DNA of 64,000 bases, taken from NCBI RefSeq assembly GCF_000419605.1, contig NZ_ATTI01000001.1, forward strand, positions 3,444,501 to 3,508,500, in the 5' to 3' direction. A model generated the notes under the pieces. The model did not search any database, was not told where the DNA came from, and saw only the letters and a list, made by a program, of their open reading frames with translations. Both the position numbers and the translations under genes were made by a program. This document shows, one piece after another, positions 39,197 through 47,341 of this stretch (position 1 is the first letter of the stretch; each line of letters starts with the position of its first letter). Source of the DNA: Sphingomonas phyllosphaerae 5.2 (GTDB taxonomy: Bacteria > Pseudomonadota > Alphaproteobacteria > Sphingomonadales > Sphingomonadaceae).

Positions 39197-39430
39197 ATGC
39201 CGCAATTCAACATCGTTTTCGCCGGGCGCGAGCAGGATCGTACCATCATAGAATGCGTCGACGTGGCTGCGGCCCGCAATCAGGCGGTGCAGCGGCTCGG
39301 CGCCTATCTTGCCCAGCACCCCGGCTTTGCGGACGCCGGCCACTGGCGCGTGATCGTCGAGGATGACGTCGGCCGCACGGTCGCGACGGTGATCATCGCC
39401 ACCGTCTCCCCGCGTCTCGCCACACCGTGA
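39197..39430 (+). CDS. DUF6894-like small protein
   Basis: A 77-residue protein (MPQFNIVFAGREQDRTIIEC...VAAARNQAVQRLGAYLAQ...WRVIVEDDVGRTVATVIIATV). The pattern of a beta strand, helix with alternating Ala/Arg, and a final 'V.D..GR.V.TV' hairpin resembles the DUF6894 family of alphaproteobacterial stress-associated small proteins. The assignment is by pattern only. Its own promoter is probable in the 77 bases upstream. Confidence 0.7.
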   Translation: MPQFNIVFAGREQDRTIIECVDVAAARNQAVQRLGAYLAQHPGFADAGHWRVIVEDDVGRTVATVIIATVSPRLATP

Positions 39431-39434
39431 CGCG

Positions 39435-39641
39435 CTAGCGGAAGCGCGTTTCGCCTTCCGTGCGCGGCTCGCTCATCCGTTGCTGCCCGCGCGCACGCGC
39501 AGCGCTCCGCACGAGCTCCTCGCTCAGCCGCATCGCGGCCTCCGCCGTGAGATTATAGCTTGCGCCGCAGCGCGAGAGGACCGTGACCACGCCCTCGTCC
39601 GCGCTTACGAACGGCGCCATCGTACACAGATCTGCCTTCAT
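39435..39641 (-). CDS. small hypothetical protein
   Basis: A 68-residue protein starting MKADLCTMAPFVSADEGVVT with a globular first half and an arginine-rich end (SAARARGQQRMSEPRTEGETRFR). ggcaggtg lies upstream of the ATG. It is convergent with the DUF6894-like gene, 4 bases apart. No family is recognised. Confidence 0.5.
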   Translation of the reverse strand: MKADLCTMAPFVSADEGVVTVLSRCGASYNLTAEAAMRLSEELVRSAARARGQQRMSEPRTEGETRFR

Positions 39642-39793
39642 GCTTGCACCTGCCGTGACGATCGGAACCCGCCGCTATCCCGTGGCGACAGCGTCGCCGA
39701 CATCCGCATCGTGACGTCCCGTTAGCGCCTCGCGATGCGTCTTCCAGCGATCCGGGCAACAACTGCCTGGATCGGCGGCTGGTTCCCTTTCGA

Positions 39794-39988
39794 TCAAGCC
39801 TTTAGCGCCAGCCACCCCGCGATCCCCGCTGCGATCAGCGCGATCGCCTGCACCCATGTCCAGTCGATCCAGCCGACCGCGTCGGGATCGGCGCGGTGCC
39901 GTCGGCGATGATCGCGCCACCCCGCGAACACCGCCAGCGCCAGCGCCGCACCCGCCAGACCGCAAAGCAGGACTTGCGCATCGCTCAC
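39794..39988 (-). CDS. small two-span membrane protein
   Basis: A 64-residue protein from a GTG at 39988. Hydrophobic segment VLLCGLAGAALALAVFAGW (7-25) is followed by a basic loop (RDHRRRHR) and WTWVQAIALIAAGIAGWLALKA (43-64). It has the typical form of small membrane proteins in sphingomonads. Function unknown. The 150 bases between it and the previous gene show nothing. Confidence 0.6.
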   Translation of the reverse strand: MSDAQVLLCGLAGAALALAVFAGWRDHRRRHRADPDAVGWIDWTWVQAIALIAAGIAGWLALKA

Positions 39989-40035
39989 CGCCGCGTCAGC
40001 CTCCGCAGCATCGTTTCGCGGAGAGGTTTTCGTCC

Positions 40036-40827
40036 ATGCATCGTCTCGCTCCCGTCCTGTTGCTCGCGCTGCCCGCCGCGGCGGTCCACGCCGCGCCCGC
40101 CGTCCCCGCGCCGATCGCCGCGGCCGTCAAGGCGCCGACGCGCACCGCCGCCAATATCGCGCGCGACAAATACCGCCATCCCGCGGAGACGCTGGCATTC
40201 TTCGGGGTCAAGCCGACCGATACGGTGGTCGAGGTCTGGCCTGGCGCCGGCTGGTATACCGAGATCCTCGCGCCGCTCACCGCCGCGCGCGGCCGCTATT
40301 ACGCCGCCGGTCCATGGGAGCGCGGGCTGAACGCCGTGCGCGCCATGCAGGGCAAGGACGCGGCGGCCTATGGCAAGGTCCAGCTCGCCGCCCTTCCCGC
40401 CACCGCCGGGCAACCATCCGTTCCCGATGGCAGCGCCGACGTCGTGCTCACCTTCCGCAACGTCCACAATTGGCGCTTCGGCGGCGAGGATCAGGCGCGG
40501 CAGATGTTCGCGGCGATGTTCCGCATGCTCAAGCCCGGCGGCACGCTCGGCGTCGTCGAGCACCGCCTGCCCGAGAAGCGCGACGCCGGCGCCGAGGAGA
40601 AGAGCGGATATATGAAGCCCAGCACCGTCATCGGCTATGCCACCGCCGCCGGCTTCCGGCTTGCCGGCCGGTCGGAGGTGAACGCCAATCCGAAGGATAC
40701 CGCCGATTGGGCTGGCGGCGTCTGGACGCTTCCGCCCAGCTACGCGCAGAAGGATGTCGATCGCGCCAAATACGCCGCGATCGGCGAGAGCGACCGCATG
40801 ACGCTGAAGTTCGTCAAGCCGCGCTGA
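40036..40827 (+). CDS. exported class I SAM-dependent methyltransferase-like protein
   Basis: A 263-residue protein. A signal peptide (MHRLAPVLLLALPAAAVHA) precedes a Rossmann methyltransferase fold: motif I TVVEVWPGAGWYTEILAPL (about 65-83), the acidic end of strand 4 PDGSADVVLTFRNVHNW, and LKPGGTLGVVEHRLP. The canonical GxGxG is changed to WPGAG. A cytosolic cofactor enzyme with a secretion signal is unexpected. The family (often annotated as 'methyltransferase' with signal peptides) is widespread in sphingomonads and xanthomonads, and its substrate is unknown. Confidence 0.82.
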   Translation: MHRLAPVLLLALPAAAVHAAPAVPAPIAAAVKAPTRTAANIARDKYRHPAETLAFFGVKPTDTVVEVWPGAGWYTEILAPLTAARGRYYAAGPWERGLNAVRAMQGKDAAAYGKVQLAALPATAGQPSVPDGSADVVLTFRNVHNWRFGGEDQARQMFAAMFRMLKPGGTLGVVEHRLPEKRDAGAEEKSGYMKPSTVIGYATAAGFRLAGRSEVNANPKDTADWAGGVWTLPPSYAQKDVDRAKYAAIGESDRMTLKFVKPR

Positions 40828-40843
40828 GCGCGATCGGGATGCC

Positions 40844-40869
40844 TCGGGAGGGCCGGCCGGTCCTCCCGA
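40844..40869. terminator. hairpin between convergent methyltransferase and phaR
   Basis: A tcgggagg / cctcccga 8-base stem with a 10-base GC loop (gccggccggt). No T-run. It stands 17 bases past one stop and 23 before the other, so a weak bidirectional terminator is likely. Confidence 0.45.
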
Positions 40870-40891
40870 TGTCCGCTTCCGCGCCCGGCGC

Positions 40892-41455
40892 TCAATTGCC
40901 CAGCTTGTCGACCTTGTCGCGCAACCGCGCCAGTTCCGCCTTCAGCGCGGCGATCTCGCCGTCCTTGGTCTCGTTCACGGCCGACGCCGCCGCCGCCGTC
41001 GTGGCCGGCACCGAGGGCTTGAACGCCTGTGCCGCCGCTTCGAACATCTCCAGGTTGCGCTTGGCGATGTCCGCGAAGGGCGAGCCCGCGAACGCGCCCT
41101 CGACCGCGGTCTTGAATTGCGTCTGGTTGCGGCGGAAGCTGTCCATCGACGCCTCCAGGTAATCCGGCACCATCGCCTGCATCGAATCGCCGTACAGCGC
41201 GATCAGCTGGCGCAGGAAATTGACCGGCAGCATCGTCTGCCCGCGGCTTTCCTCCTCCATGATGATCTGCGTCAGGACGTTGTGCGTGATGTCCTCGTCG
41301 CTCTTGGCGTCGACCACCTTGAACTCGCGACCCTCGCGCGTCATCGCGGCAAGATGTTCCAGCGTGATGTAGGAGGAGCTTTCGGTATTATAGAGCCGGC
41401 GGTTGGCGTATTTCTTGATGATCACCACCCCGTCGGTGGCGTGCTGCTTCTTCAT
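40892..41455 (-). CDS. phaR: polyhydroxyalkanoate synthesis repressor PhaR
   Basis: A 187-residue regulator that binds PHA granules and DNA and represses phasin and synthase genes. The PHB_acc_N domain is unmistakable: VVIIKKYANRRLYNTESSSYITLEHLAAM (about 9-37), then EFKVVDAKSDEDITHNVLTQIIMEEESRG. The PHB_acc region follows (LPVNFLRQLIALYGDSMQAMVPDYLEASMD), then a C-terminal helix (AALKAELARLRDKVDKLGN, coiled-coil-like). Start at 41455 (MKKQHATDG). An ATG five codons upstream is possible but would overlap the divergent phaC start. Confidence 0.95.
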   Translation of the reverse strand: MKKQHATDGVVIIKKYANRRLYNTESSSYITLEHLAAMTREGREFKVVDAKSDEDITHNVLTQIIMEEESRGQTMLPVNFLRQLIALYGDSMQAMVPDYLEASMDSFRRNQTQFKTAVEGAFAGSPFADIAKRNLEMFEAAAQAFKPSVPATTAAAASAVNETKDGEIAALKAELARLRDKVDKLGN

Positions 41456-41468
41456 CGCGCGAGATCCC

Positions 41469-42551
41469 ATGACCGAGCCTGTTCGCCGTATTGCACAAAA
41501 TGTGGCGCTGCAACACGGGCAATACGGCCCGCGTCCTTTGCCGCTGTTCCTGGAGATGCTGCGCCGCGAAACCGCAGCATCCCCCGAACGCGCCGCTGCG
41601 GCGCTTGCCGGGTTGCGCCGGTATCAGGAAGCGCCGCGCCGCGCTCGCCGCGCGCGTCCGGTCCGCTATCGCAGCGGCGCCGCGCGGCTGCGTGACGGAG
41701 TGCGCGGCAGCGACGCGCCCCCGGTCGTGCTGGTCCCCTCGCTCATCAATCCGCCGTTCGTGCTCGATCTCGCCCCCGGCCATTCGCTGGTCGCGCATCT
41801 CGCCGCCGCCGGCTTCCACCCGTGGCTGCTCGACTGGGGCACGCCCCGCGCGCAGGATGCGGGGCTGGACCTCGCCGGCCACGTCACGCGCCGCCTGTTG
41901 CCGCTGCTCGCGCGACTCGATCGCCCGCCATTGCTGGTCGGCTATTGCCTCGGCGGTACGCTGGCGCTGGCTGCTGCGGCCGCGCTGCCTGCCGGCAGGG
42001 TCGCCGGCGTCGCGACGATCGCGACCCCCTGGCATTTCGCCGGCTATGGCGAAGCGACGCGCGCCGCACTCGCAGATTTCTGGGCGCGGGTCGCCCCCGG
42101 CTGTCGTGCGCTGGGCGTCGTGCCGATGGAGGTGCTCCAGACCGCGTTCTGGCAACTCGATCCCGCAAGAACGATCGCCAAATACGCCGCTTTCGCCACG
42201 ATGCCCGCCGACGCCGCGGCGCGGTTCGTGCAGCTCGAGGATTGGGCGAACGGCGGTGCGCCGCTCACCTACGCCGCGGGCGCGGACCTGTTCGAGACGC
42301 TGTTCGCCGCCGACCGCACCGGACGCGGCGACTGGCAGGCCGGCGCGGCAACCGTCGCTCCGCTGTCGCTGCGCTGCCCCACGATCGAGTTCGTCTCGCT
42401 TACCGACCGCATCGTCCCCGCCGCCACGGCGATCGGCCTGCCCGACCGCCACGACGTCGACGCCGGCCACGTGGGCATGATGGTCGGCAGCCGGGCGGAG
42501 ACGTTACTATGGGATCCACTGATCGCCTGGCTTCGCACGATTCACGCGTGA
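41469..42551 (+). CDS. phaC: PHA synthase-like alpha/beta hydrolase (short, class III-like)
   Basis: A 360-residue polymerase-fold protein. The modified lipase box GYCLGG (nucleophile Cys160), the preceding VVLVPSLINPPFVLDL, HPWLLDWGTP, the acid in EFVSLTDRIVPA and the histidine in DAGHVGMMVGS make up a PhaC catalytic triad. Class I synthases are about 560-600 residues. This length fits class III PhaC, which normally needs PhaE, and no PhaE is adjacent. Its ATG is 13 bases from the divergent phaR start. TTGCACAA at 41491-41498, inside the early coding region, is a possible regulator site, but this is speculative. Confidence 0.85.
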   Translation: MTEPVRRIAQNVALQHGQYGPRPLPLFLEMLRRETAASPERAAAALAGLRRYQEAPRRARRARPVRYRSGAARLRDGVRGSDAPPVVLVPSLINPPFVLDLAPGHSLVAHLAAAGFHPWLLDWGTPRAQDAGLDLAGHVTRRLLPLLARLDRPPLLVGYCLGGTLALAAAAALPAGRVAGVATIATPWHFAGYGEATRAALADFWARVAPGCRALGVVPMEVLQTAFWQLDPARTIAKYAAFATMPADAAARFVQLEDWANGGAPLTYAAGADLFETLFAADRTGRGDWQAGAATVAPLSLRCPTIEFVSLTDRIVPAATAIGLPDRHDVDAGHVGMMVGSRAETLLWDPLIAWLRTIHA

Positions 42552-42644
42552 CGCGTGCAGCAAAGCCTGCCCGTCCGACAGGAAGACGCCGCGCGATCGG
42601 ACGATAGCACGCTCGCGCGGAACAGCGCCGCTGCCCGTAACGGC

Positions 42645-43694
42645 CTACGACCAATGCCGCTCGTAGCGCTGCCCCAGGCCGGTCAGCAATTCGTACTGGC
42701 TTACCCCGCTGGCCGCCGCGACATGCACCAGATCGTCGTCGAAGCGCACCCAATCCCCCTCGCGCACCGCAGCGGCGCGCGCGTCGAGCGCGAGCAGGTC
42801 CATCGACACGCGCCCGATCACCGGCAACGGCGCGTCGCCAGCAAACGCGCACCCCCGATCCGACAGCGCACGGCGATAACCGTCGGCGTAACCGAGATTC
42901 ACGATCGCCACCGGCGTGTCCACCGCCGCACGCCACGTCGCATTGTAGCCGACCGTCTCGCCGGCGCGCACCACCCGGCATTGCAATACCTCGGCCGCGA
43001 TCGTCGCCACCGGGCAGATCGCGCCGGTCAGTCCCGCCGCGGGCACGCCGCCGTACAAGGCGAGCCCCGGGCGCGTCAGGTCGAAATGATAGTCCGCACC
43101 CAGCGCGATCCCCGCCGAATTGGCGAGGCTCATCCGCCGCGCCGCCGTCCGCCCCGCCAGCGCCGCGAACCGCGCGCGCTGCGCTTCGTTCATCGCATGC
43201 GCGGGCTCGTCGGCGCACGCCAGGTGGCTCATCAACGTGTCCACGTCCACGCCGTCGAGCAACCCCGCCACGATCTCACCCGGCGCGATGCCCAGCCGGT
43301 TCATGCCCGTGTCGACCATCACGTCGCACGGCCGCCCCGGCGCGGCGTCCCGCCACCGCGCGACCTGTGCCGCGGTGCTCAGCACCGGCCGCACCTTCGG
43401 CAGCGACCCCAGCATCGGCAGGTCGGCCTCGCGCAGCCCGTGCAGCACCACCAGCGACACGCCCGCAGCGTCCGCCAGATCGGCCAGCCCGTCCGCCTCC
43501 GCCCATGTCGCCACGAACAGGTCGCGGCAGCCTGCGCCGATCAACCGCTCGACCACCGCGCGCGCACCCAGCCCGTAGCCGTCCGCCTTCACCGCCGCCC
43601 CGCACGCCGCCACGCCGCTCAACCGCGCCAGCGCGCGCCAGTTGGCGACCAGCGCGTCGGAGGAAAGGTACAGGCGGTTGGGACGATGCGACAT
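42645..43694 (-). CDS. alr: alanine racemase
   Basis: A 349-residue PLP enzyme making D-alanine for peptidoglycan. The lysine is in AAVKADGYGLGARAV (about residue 37), with DVMVDTGMNRLGI, MSHLACADEP and SLANSAGIAL in the barrel. The catalytic tyrosine region is GETVGYNATWRA, and the C-terminal domain contains GRVSMDLLALD. ATG at 43694. The frame stays open further upstream but that sequence is the tandem-repeat spacer. It is convergent with phaC. A DnaB helicase gene, the frequent upstream partner, is not present. Confidence 0.95.
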   Translation of the reverse strand: MSHRPNRLYLSSDALVANWRALARLSGVAACGAAVKADGYGLGARAVVERLIGAGCRDLFVATWAEADGLADLADAAGVSLVVLHGLREADLPMLGSLPKVRPVLSTAAQVARWRDAAPGRPCDVMVDTGMNRLGIAPGEIVAGLLDGVDVDTLMSHLACADEPAHAMNEAQRARFAALAGRTAARRMSLANSAGIALGADYHFDLTRPGLALYGGVPAAGLTGAICPVATIAAEVLQCRVVRAGETVGYNATWRAAVDTPVAIVNLGYADGYRRALSDRGCAFAGDAPLPVIGRVSMDLLALDARAAAVREGDWVRFDDDLVHVAAASGVSQYELLTGLGQRYERHWS

Positions 43695-44331
43695 CCGCAG
43701 CCGGTTAGCGTCTGCGCCGCCCGCGCGCCACTCTCCGATGTCGCACGCGGTGCATCGCGCCGTCGCGCGCGTGGTGCATCGCCGCGTCGTTCCCCGCCGC
43801 GCACGGCCCAGCGTCGCGATACCGCGCGCATCGGCACTCACGATCGCGCCCGGGCCTGCGTCCACCGAATGACGAAGGCCAGTGACCGAAGCCGTCGCCG
43901 CATCTTCACGGCAGGGCAAGGGGCGGCGAGGCGAGGGGCGGCAAGGCGGGGGCGGCAAGGCGGGGGCGGCAAGGCGGGGGCGGCAAGGCGGGAGCGGCAA
44001 GGCGGGGGCGGCTAGGCTGGGGGCGGCGACGCGACGCGGCGTTGGCCGCCAGCACGCAAGGACAGCGCGTCGGCGCGGCAATGATGGCCGGAGCCGACCG
44101 GCCATGCCGTGCGCGGGATCGCCGGAGCACCGGGCGTGTCGACCAGCAACCTCTACATGGAGCCAGGCAAGGTGCGGGTCGCGACGTTGATCGTCGACAT
44201 CCAGCACAGCGGCACCCGGCCTCCGCGATGCCGCGACGGTCGCCGAATGCTGCCCCCTCCACCGACCGCGCAGCGTCCTCACGCGCCCGCCGGCAAAAAC
44301 GGTACGCACGCGCGCTCGCCACCCCGGCGTC
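43695..44331. other. 637-base spacer between alr and terD with a minisatellite
   Basis: No convincing gene. It contains a 14-base tandem repeat block (43914-44028) and GC-rich sequence with only Arg/Pro-rich frames. The alr promoter should lie within the first 150 bases on the minus strand, but I cannot place boxes. Confidence 0.5.
43914..44028. repeat. 14-base G-rich minisatellite
   Basis: About eight head-to-tail units of ggcaaggcgggggc, exact in the middle four and degenerate at both ends (ggcgaggcgaggggc, ggctaggctgggggc). The plus strand has runs of five G spaced regularly, so G-quadruplex formation is possible. Confidence 0.85.
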
Positions 44332-44910
44332 TCACCCGATATTGACCCCGTAATTGCGCGCCAGCGGGGCCAGCCCGCCTTGATAGCCCTGCCCCACCGC
44401 GCGGAACTTCCACTCGGCACCATGGCGATACACTTCACCGAAGATCATCGCCGTCTCGGTCGAGGCGTCCTCGGTCAGGTCGTAGCGCGCGATCTCGCGG
44501 CCGGTCGCGTCATTGACGATGCGGATGAAGGCGTTCGAGACCATCCCGAAGTTTTGCCGGCGCGGTTCGCCGTCGTGGATCGTCACCGCCACCGCGATCT
44601 TCTGCACCTCACCGGGGACACGCGGCAGGTCGACCGTCAGCGCCTCGTCGTCGCCGTCGCCTTCGCCGGTGCGGTTGTCGCCGGTGTGCTCGACCGCACC
44701 GTCGCTGCTGCGCAGGTTGTTGTAGAAGATGAAGTCGGCGTCGCTCCGCACCCGGTCACCTGCGACGAGCAGGAACGCGCTGGCATCGAGGTCGAAGCCG
44801 GCGCCATCGGTGCTGCGCGTGTCCCAGCCGAGGCCGATCAGGATGCGGGTCAGCCCCGGCTCTTCCTTGCTCAGGCTGACATTGCCGCCTTTCGACAGAC
44901 TGACTGACAT
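44332..44910 (-). CDS. terD: TerD-family stress protein
   Basis: A 192-residue calcium-binding TerD domain. Marks are [73 protein letters not shown] and the C-terminal [27 protein letters not shown]. The acidic clusters are the family's Ca2+ sites. TerD proteins belong to tellurite, phage and DNA-damage stress modules. The ATG at 44910 has caggagtac upstream. It follows the DUF475 gene by 99 bases, which hold a phased repeat array. Confidence 0.95.
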   Translation of the reverse strand: MSVSLSKGGNVSLSKEEPGLTRILIGLGWDTRSTDGAGFDLDASAFLLVAGDRVRSDADFIFYNNLRSSDGAVEHTGDNRTGEGDGDDEALTVDLPRVPGEVQKIAVAVTIHDGEPRRQNFGMVSNAFIRIVNDATGREIARYDLTEDASTETAMIFGEVYRHGAEWKFRAVGQGYQGGLAPLARNYGVNIG

Positions 44911-44932
44911 GATCGTACTCCTGTTGAGAAAC

Positions 44933-45008
44933 TGTGGATAAGTATGTGGAGAGGTCGTGGACAACCGCGGCACAAGCTGTTGGCGGCGCGTGGACAGGCT
45001 GTGGATAG
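44933..45008. promoter_or_regulatory. phased array of DnaA-box-like nonamers upstream of terD
   Basis: Five direct copies of a TGTGGATAA-type nonamer on the plus strand: tgtggataa (44933, the exact complement of the DnaA box TTATCCACA), tgtggagag (44945), cgtggacaa (44956), cgtggacag (44989) and tgtggatag (45000). Start-to-start spacings are 12, 11, 33 and 11, i.e. about one or three helical turns, so all five lie on one face of the DNA. It occupies nearly the whole terD upstream gap. The binding protein is not known. Confidence 0.6.
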
Positions 45009-45009
45009 G

Positions 45010-46089
45010 TCAGGCGCGCAAGCGCTCGCCGCCGGGTCCGACCGGCACCGCATCTTCCAGCGCCACGGCGTGGCGATTGGCGCGAACCGATGCGACGAAC
45101 GCCAGCCCGATGAACGCCGCGCCGATCAGCCCGGTGACCGTCTCCGGCACCTCGACCCGCACCGAGATCAGCATGATCGCCGCCAGCGCGATGATCGCGT
45201 AGAAGGCGCCATGCTCGAGGTAGCGGTATTCGGTCAGCGTCCCGCGATCGACGAGCATCACCGTCATCGACCGGACGAACATCGCGCCGATCCCCAGCCC
45301 CAACGCGATCACGAACAGGTTGTTCGACAGTGCGAACGCCCCGATCACGCCGTCGAAGGAGAAGCTGGCATCAAGCACCTCGAGGTACAGGAACGCCGCC
45401 AGCCCGGATTTCGCGCCGCCCGCACCCGCCGCCGCCCCGTCGCTCTCCATCACCGCGCCGATCGCCTGCACCGCGACATAGGCGACCAGCCCGAACAGTC
45501 CCGCCGTCAGGAACGTCAGCGCCGCGTCCGCCCCCAGCAGCCGCGAGATACCGAACAGCGCAAGCAACACGATCGCGATCGCCAGCCCCGAGATGCGCGA
45601 AAGCCCCGCGAAGCGCCGCTCGACCGGCGCGATCCAATGCGTGTCCTTGTCCTCGTCCAGGAAGAACGTCAGCCCGACCATCGCCAGGAACGCGCCGCCG
45701 AATCCGGAGATGCCGACATGCGCGCCGGTGATGATCCGCTCGTAGGTGACCGGATCGGTCGCGGCGAGCCGCACCGCATCGACCGGCCCCAGCCGCGCGG
45801 CGACCGCGACGATCACCAGCGGGAACACGATCCGCATCCCGAACACCGCGATCACGATGCCCCACGTCAGGAAGCGCCGCTGCCAGGTCGGCGACATGTC
45901 GCGCAGCACGGTGGCGTTCACCACCGCATTGTCGAACGACAGCGACACCTCCAGCACGCCCAGCACGACGACGATCCACACGATGCCCAGCGTTCCGGCG
46001 ACATCGTGCGTGATCGTCCAGCCCAGCCAGGCCCCGATCGCCAGGCACAAGGCGGTGAACGCCAGCGATCCCTTGAAATATTGCAGCAC
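45010..46089 (-). CDS. DUF475/TerC-like integral membrane protein
   Basis: A 359-residue protein with about nine membrane helices. The two TerC-type acidic motifs are present: VLEVSLSFDNAVVNATVLRDM (TM2, about 40-60) and EVLDASFSFDGVIGAFALSNN (about 235-256), each with the Glu/Asp pair thought to bind metal. The GTG at 46089 follows gagggga. An ATG reading from 46173 would overlap the upstream gene. It lies 10 bases after the TerD/TerA-like gene and upstream of terD, giving a three-gene leftward cluster. It probably exports or senses metal ions together with the TerD proteins. Confidence 0.88.
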   Translation of the reverse strand: MLQYFKGSLAFTALCLAIGAWLGWTITHDVAGTLGIVWIVVVLGVLEVSLSFDNAVVNATVLRDMSPTWQRRFLTWGIVIAVFGMRIVFPLVIVAVAARLGPVDAVRLAATDPVTYERIITGAHVGISGFGGAFLAMVGLTFFLDEDKDTHWIAPVERRFAGLSRISGLAIAIVLLALFGISRLLGADAALTFLTAGLFGLVAYVAVQAIGAVMESDGAAAGAGGAKSGLAAFLYLEVLDASFSFDGVIGAFALSNNLFVIALGLGIGAMFVRSMTVMLVDRGTLTEYRYLEHGAFYAIIALAAIMLISVRVEVPETVTGLIGAAFIGLAFVASVRANRHAVALEDAVPVGPGGERLRA

Positions 46090-46099
46090 GATGCTCCCC

Positions 46100-47341
46100 T
46101 CAGTCCTTGCTGCCCGCGACCCAGCGCAATCCCCAGTCGAAGCGCTCGTCGAGCACCTGCTGGTCACGGACATAGTCGAGGACGCGCGTCGCCTTCAGGC
46201 GCCCGCCGTCGTTCTCGATCAGCATCACCCCGCACAGCCGGCGGTCGTCGCGCCCCTCGCTCATCCGCACCTCCACCGGCGGCTGGTCGGGCATCGTCAC
46301 CAGCACCACGCCGTCGGTCTGCCGCCAGTTGGGCACCCCGTCGTAGATGTTGGCGAACACCAGAATCCGCGCGATCTCGCTCCAGCGTGCACCGTTGATG
46401 CGCAGCGTCTCGCCCTGCGCGTCGTCGCCGGTGCGGTCGTCGCCCGACAGCGCGATGTACGGCGCGTCGTCATAGTCGCCGAACCCGCGGCCCAGCGCCT
46501 GCACCACGCCCGCGCGGCCGTCCGCCAGTTCCCACAGGCAACCCAGATCGAGGTCGATCGCGCTGCCGCCGCCGAAAAAGCCCTTGCGCCCGCGCGACCA
46601 GTTCAGGTTGACGATGATCTCGCCGAACCCGCCGCCGCGCTTCTCCAGGCTGACCGCCTGACCGGGCTTGTCGAGCGTCACCTTCGTCAGGTCCACGGGT
46701 GGAGGTGGAGGTGGGGGTGGAGGTGGGGGCGGAGGTGGGGGCGGAGGTGGGGGCGGCACGGCCGCGACCGCCGCCTCGCCCACGTCGATCCCGAACGACT
46801 GCGCCAGCGGCGCCAGCCCGCCCGCGAACCCCTGCCCGACCGCACGGAACTTCCACTCCCCGCCGCGGCGATACAATTCGCCGAAGATCATCGCCGCCTC
46901 GGGTGCCGCCGCCAGCGCGGGCGCAAAGCGCAGCGCGCCATCCGCGACGTCGATCGACGCGTCGCCCAGCAGCGCGAGCGTCTGTCCCTTCGCCTGCGCC
47001 TCATGAACCGTGACGCAGAACACCACCCGCTCGATCGCCGCCGGCAAGCGCGCCGGGTCGACCGAGAAGCCGCCGCGCCGCCCCAGCTCCGCGGCGTAGC
47101 GGATCGCGCCCGCCGCCCCTTCGGGCTGGTTGTAGAAGATCATGTCGGCATCGCCGCGCACCGTGCCGCCGGCCGTCAGCAGATACGCCGATGCATCCGC
47201 CTGGACATCGCGATCTGGGCGATCCGGGCGATCCGGGCGATCCGGCGCGATCGTCCAGTCGAACGCGGTCGTCAGCGGCCCGGCCGGCACCGGCGCGTTC
47301 CCGCCGCGCGACAGCACCGTCACCACGTGCGGTGCCCGCAT
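46100..47341 (-). CDS. two-domain TerD/TerA-like protein with polyproline linker
   Basis: A 413-residue cytosolic protein. Domain 1 (about 1-180) is TerD-like (ADASAYLLTAGGTVRGDADMIFYNQPEG ... [28 protein letters not shown]). A run of 20 prolines (about 195-215) follows. Domain 2 is TerA-like (GGGFGEIIVNLNWSRGR...SAIDLDLGCLWEL...DDAPYIALSGDDRTGDDAQGETLRING...IARILVFANIYDG). An RPD triplet repeat (RPDRPDRPDRD, bases about 47211-47243) replaces the GWD-type acidic loop of domain 1, so one Ca2+ site may be altered. I chose the ATG at 47341. The frame is open to 47527 but the extra sequence looks non-coding. Start is uncertain. Confidence 0.85.
   Translation of the reverse strand: MRAPHVVTVLSRGGNAPVPAGPLTTAFDWTIAPDRPDRPDRPDRDVQADASAYLLTAGGTVRGDADMIFYNQPEGAAGAIRYAAELGRRGGFSVDPARLPAAIERVVFCVTVHEAQAKGQTLALLGDASIDVADGALRFAPALAAAPEAAMIFGELYRRGGEWKFRAVGQGFAGGLAPLAQSFGIDVGEAAVAAVPPPPPPPPPPPPPPPPPPPPVDLTKVTLDKPGQAVSLEKRGGGFGEIIVNLNWSRGRKGFFGGGSAIDLDLGCLWELADGRAGVVQALGRGFGDYDDAPYIALSGDDRTGDDAQGETLRINGARWSEIARILVFANIYDGVPNWRQTDGVVLVTMPDQPPVEVRMSEGRDDRRLCGVMLIENDGGRLKATRVLDYVRDQQVLDERFDWGLRWVAGSKD
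46698..46757. repeat. trinucleotide/12-base repeat coding the polyproline linker
   Basis: About 20 GGN triplets organised as ggaggtgggggc-type 12-base units. They code proline on the minus strand. Slippage-prone, so linker length is likely to vary between strains. Confidence 0.85.

Noticed and set aside
43914..44028. CRISPR array
   Set aside because: The 14-base units are contiguous without unique spacers, and no cas gene is present.
44933..45008. The nonamer array as the chromosomal origin of replication
   Set aside because: Only one nonamer is a perfect DnaA box, and there is no AT-rich unwinding region, dnaA, gidA/mnmG or parAB nearby. I keep it as a regulatory array only.
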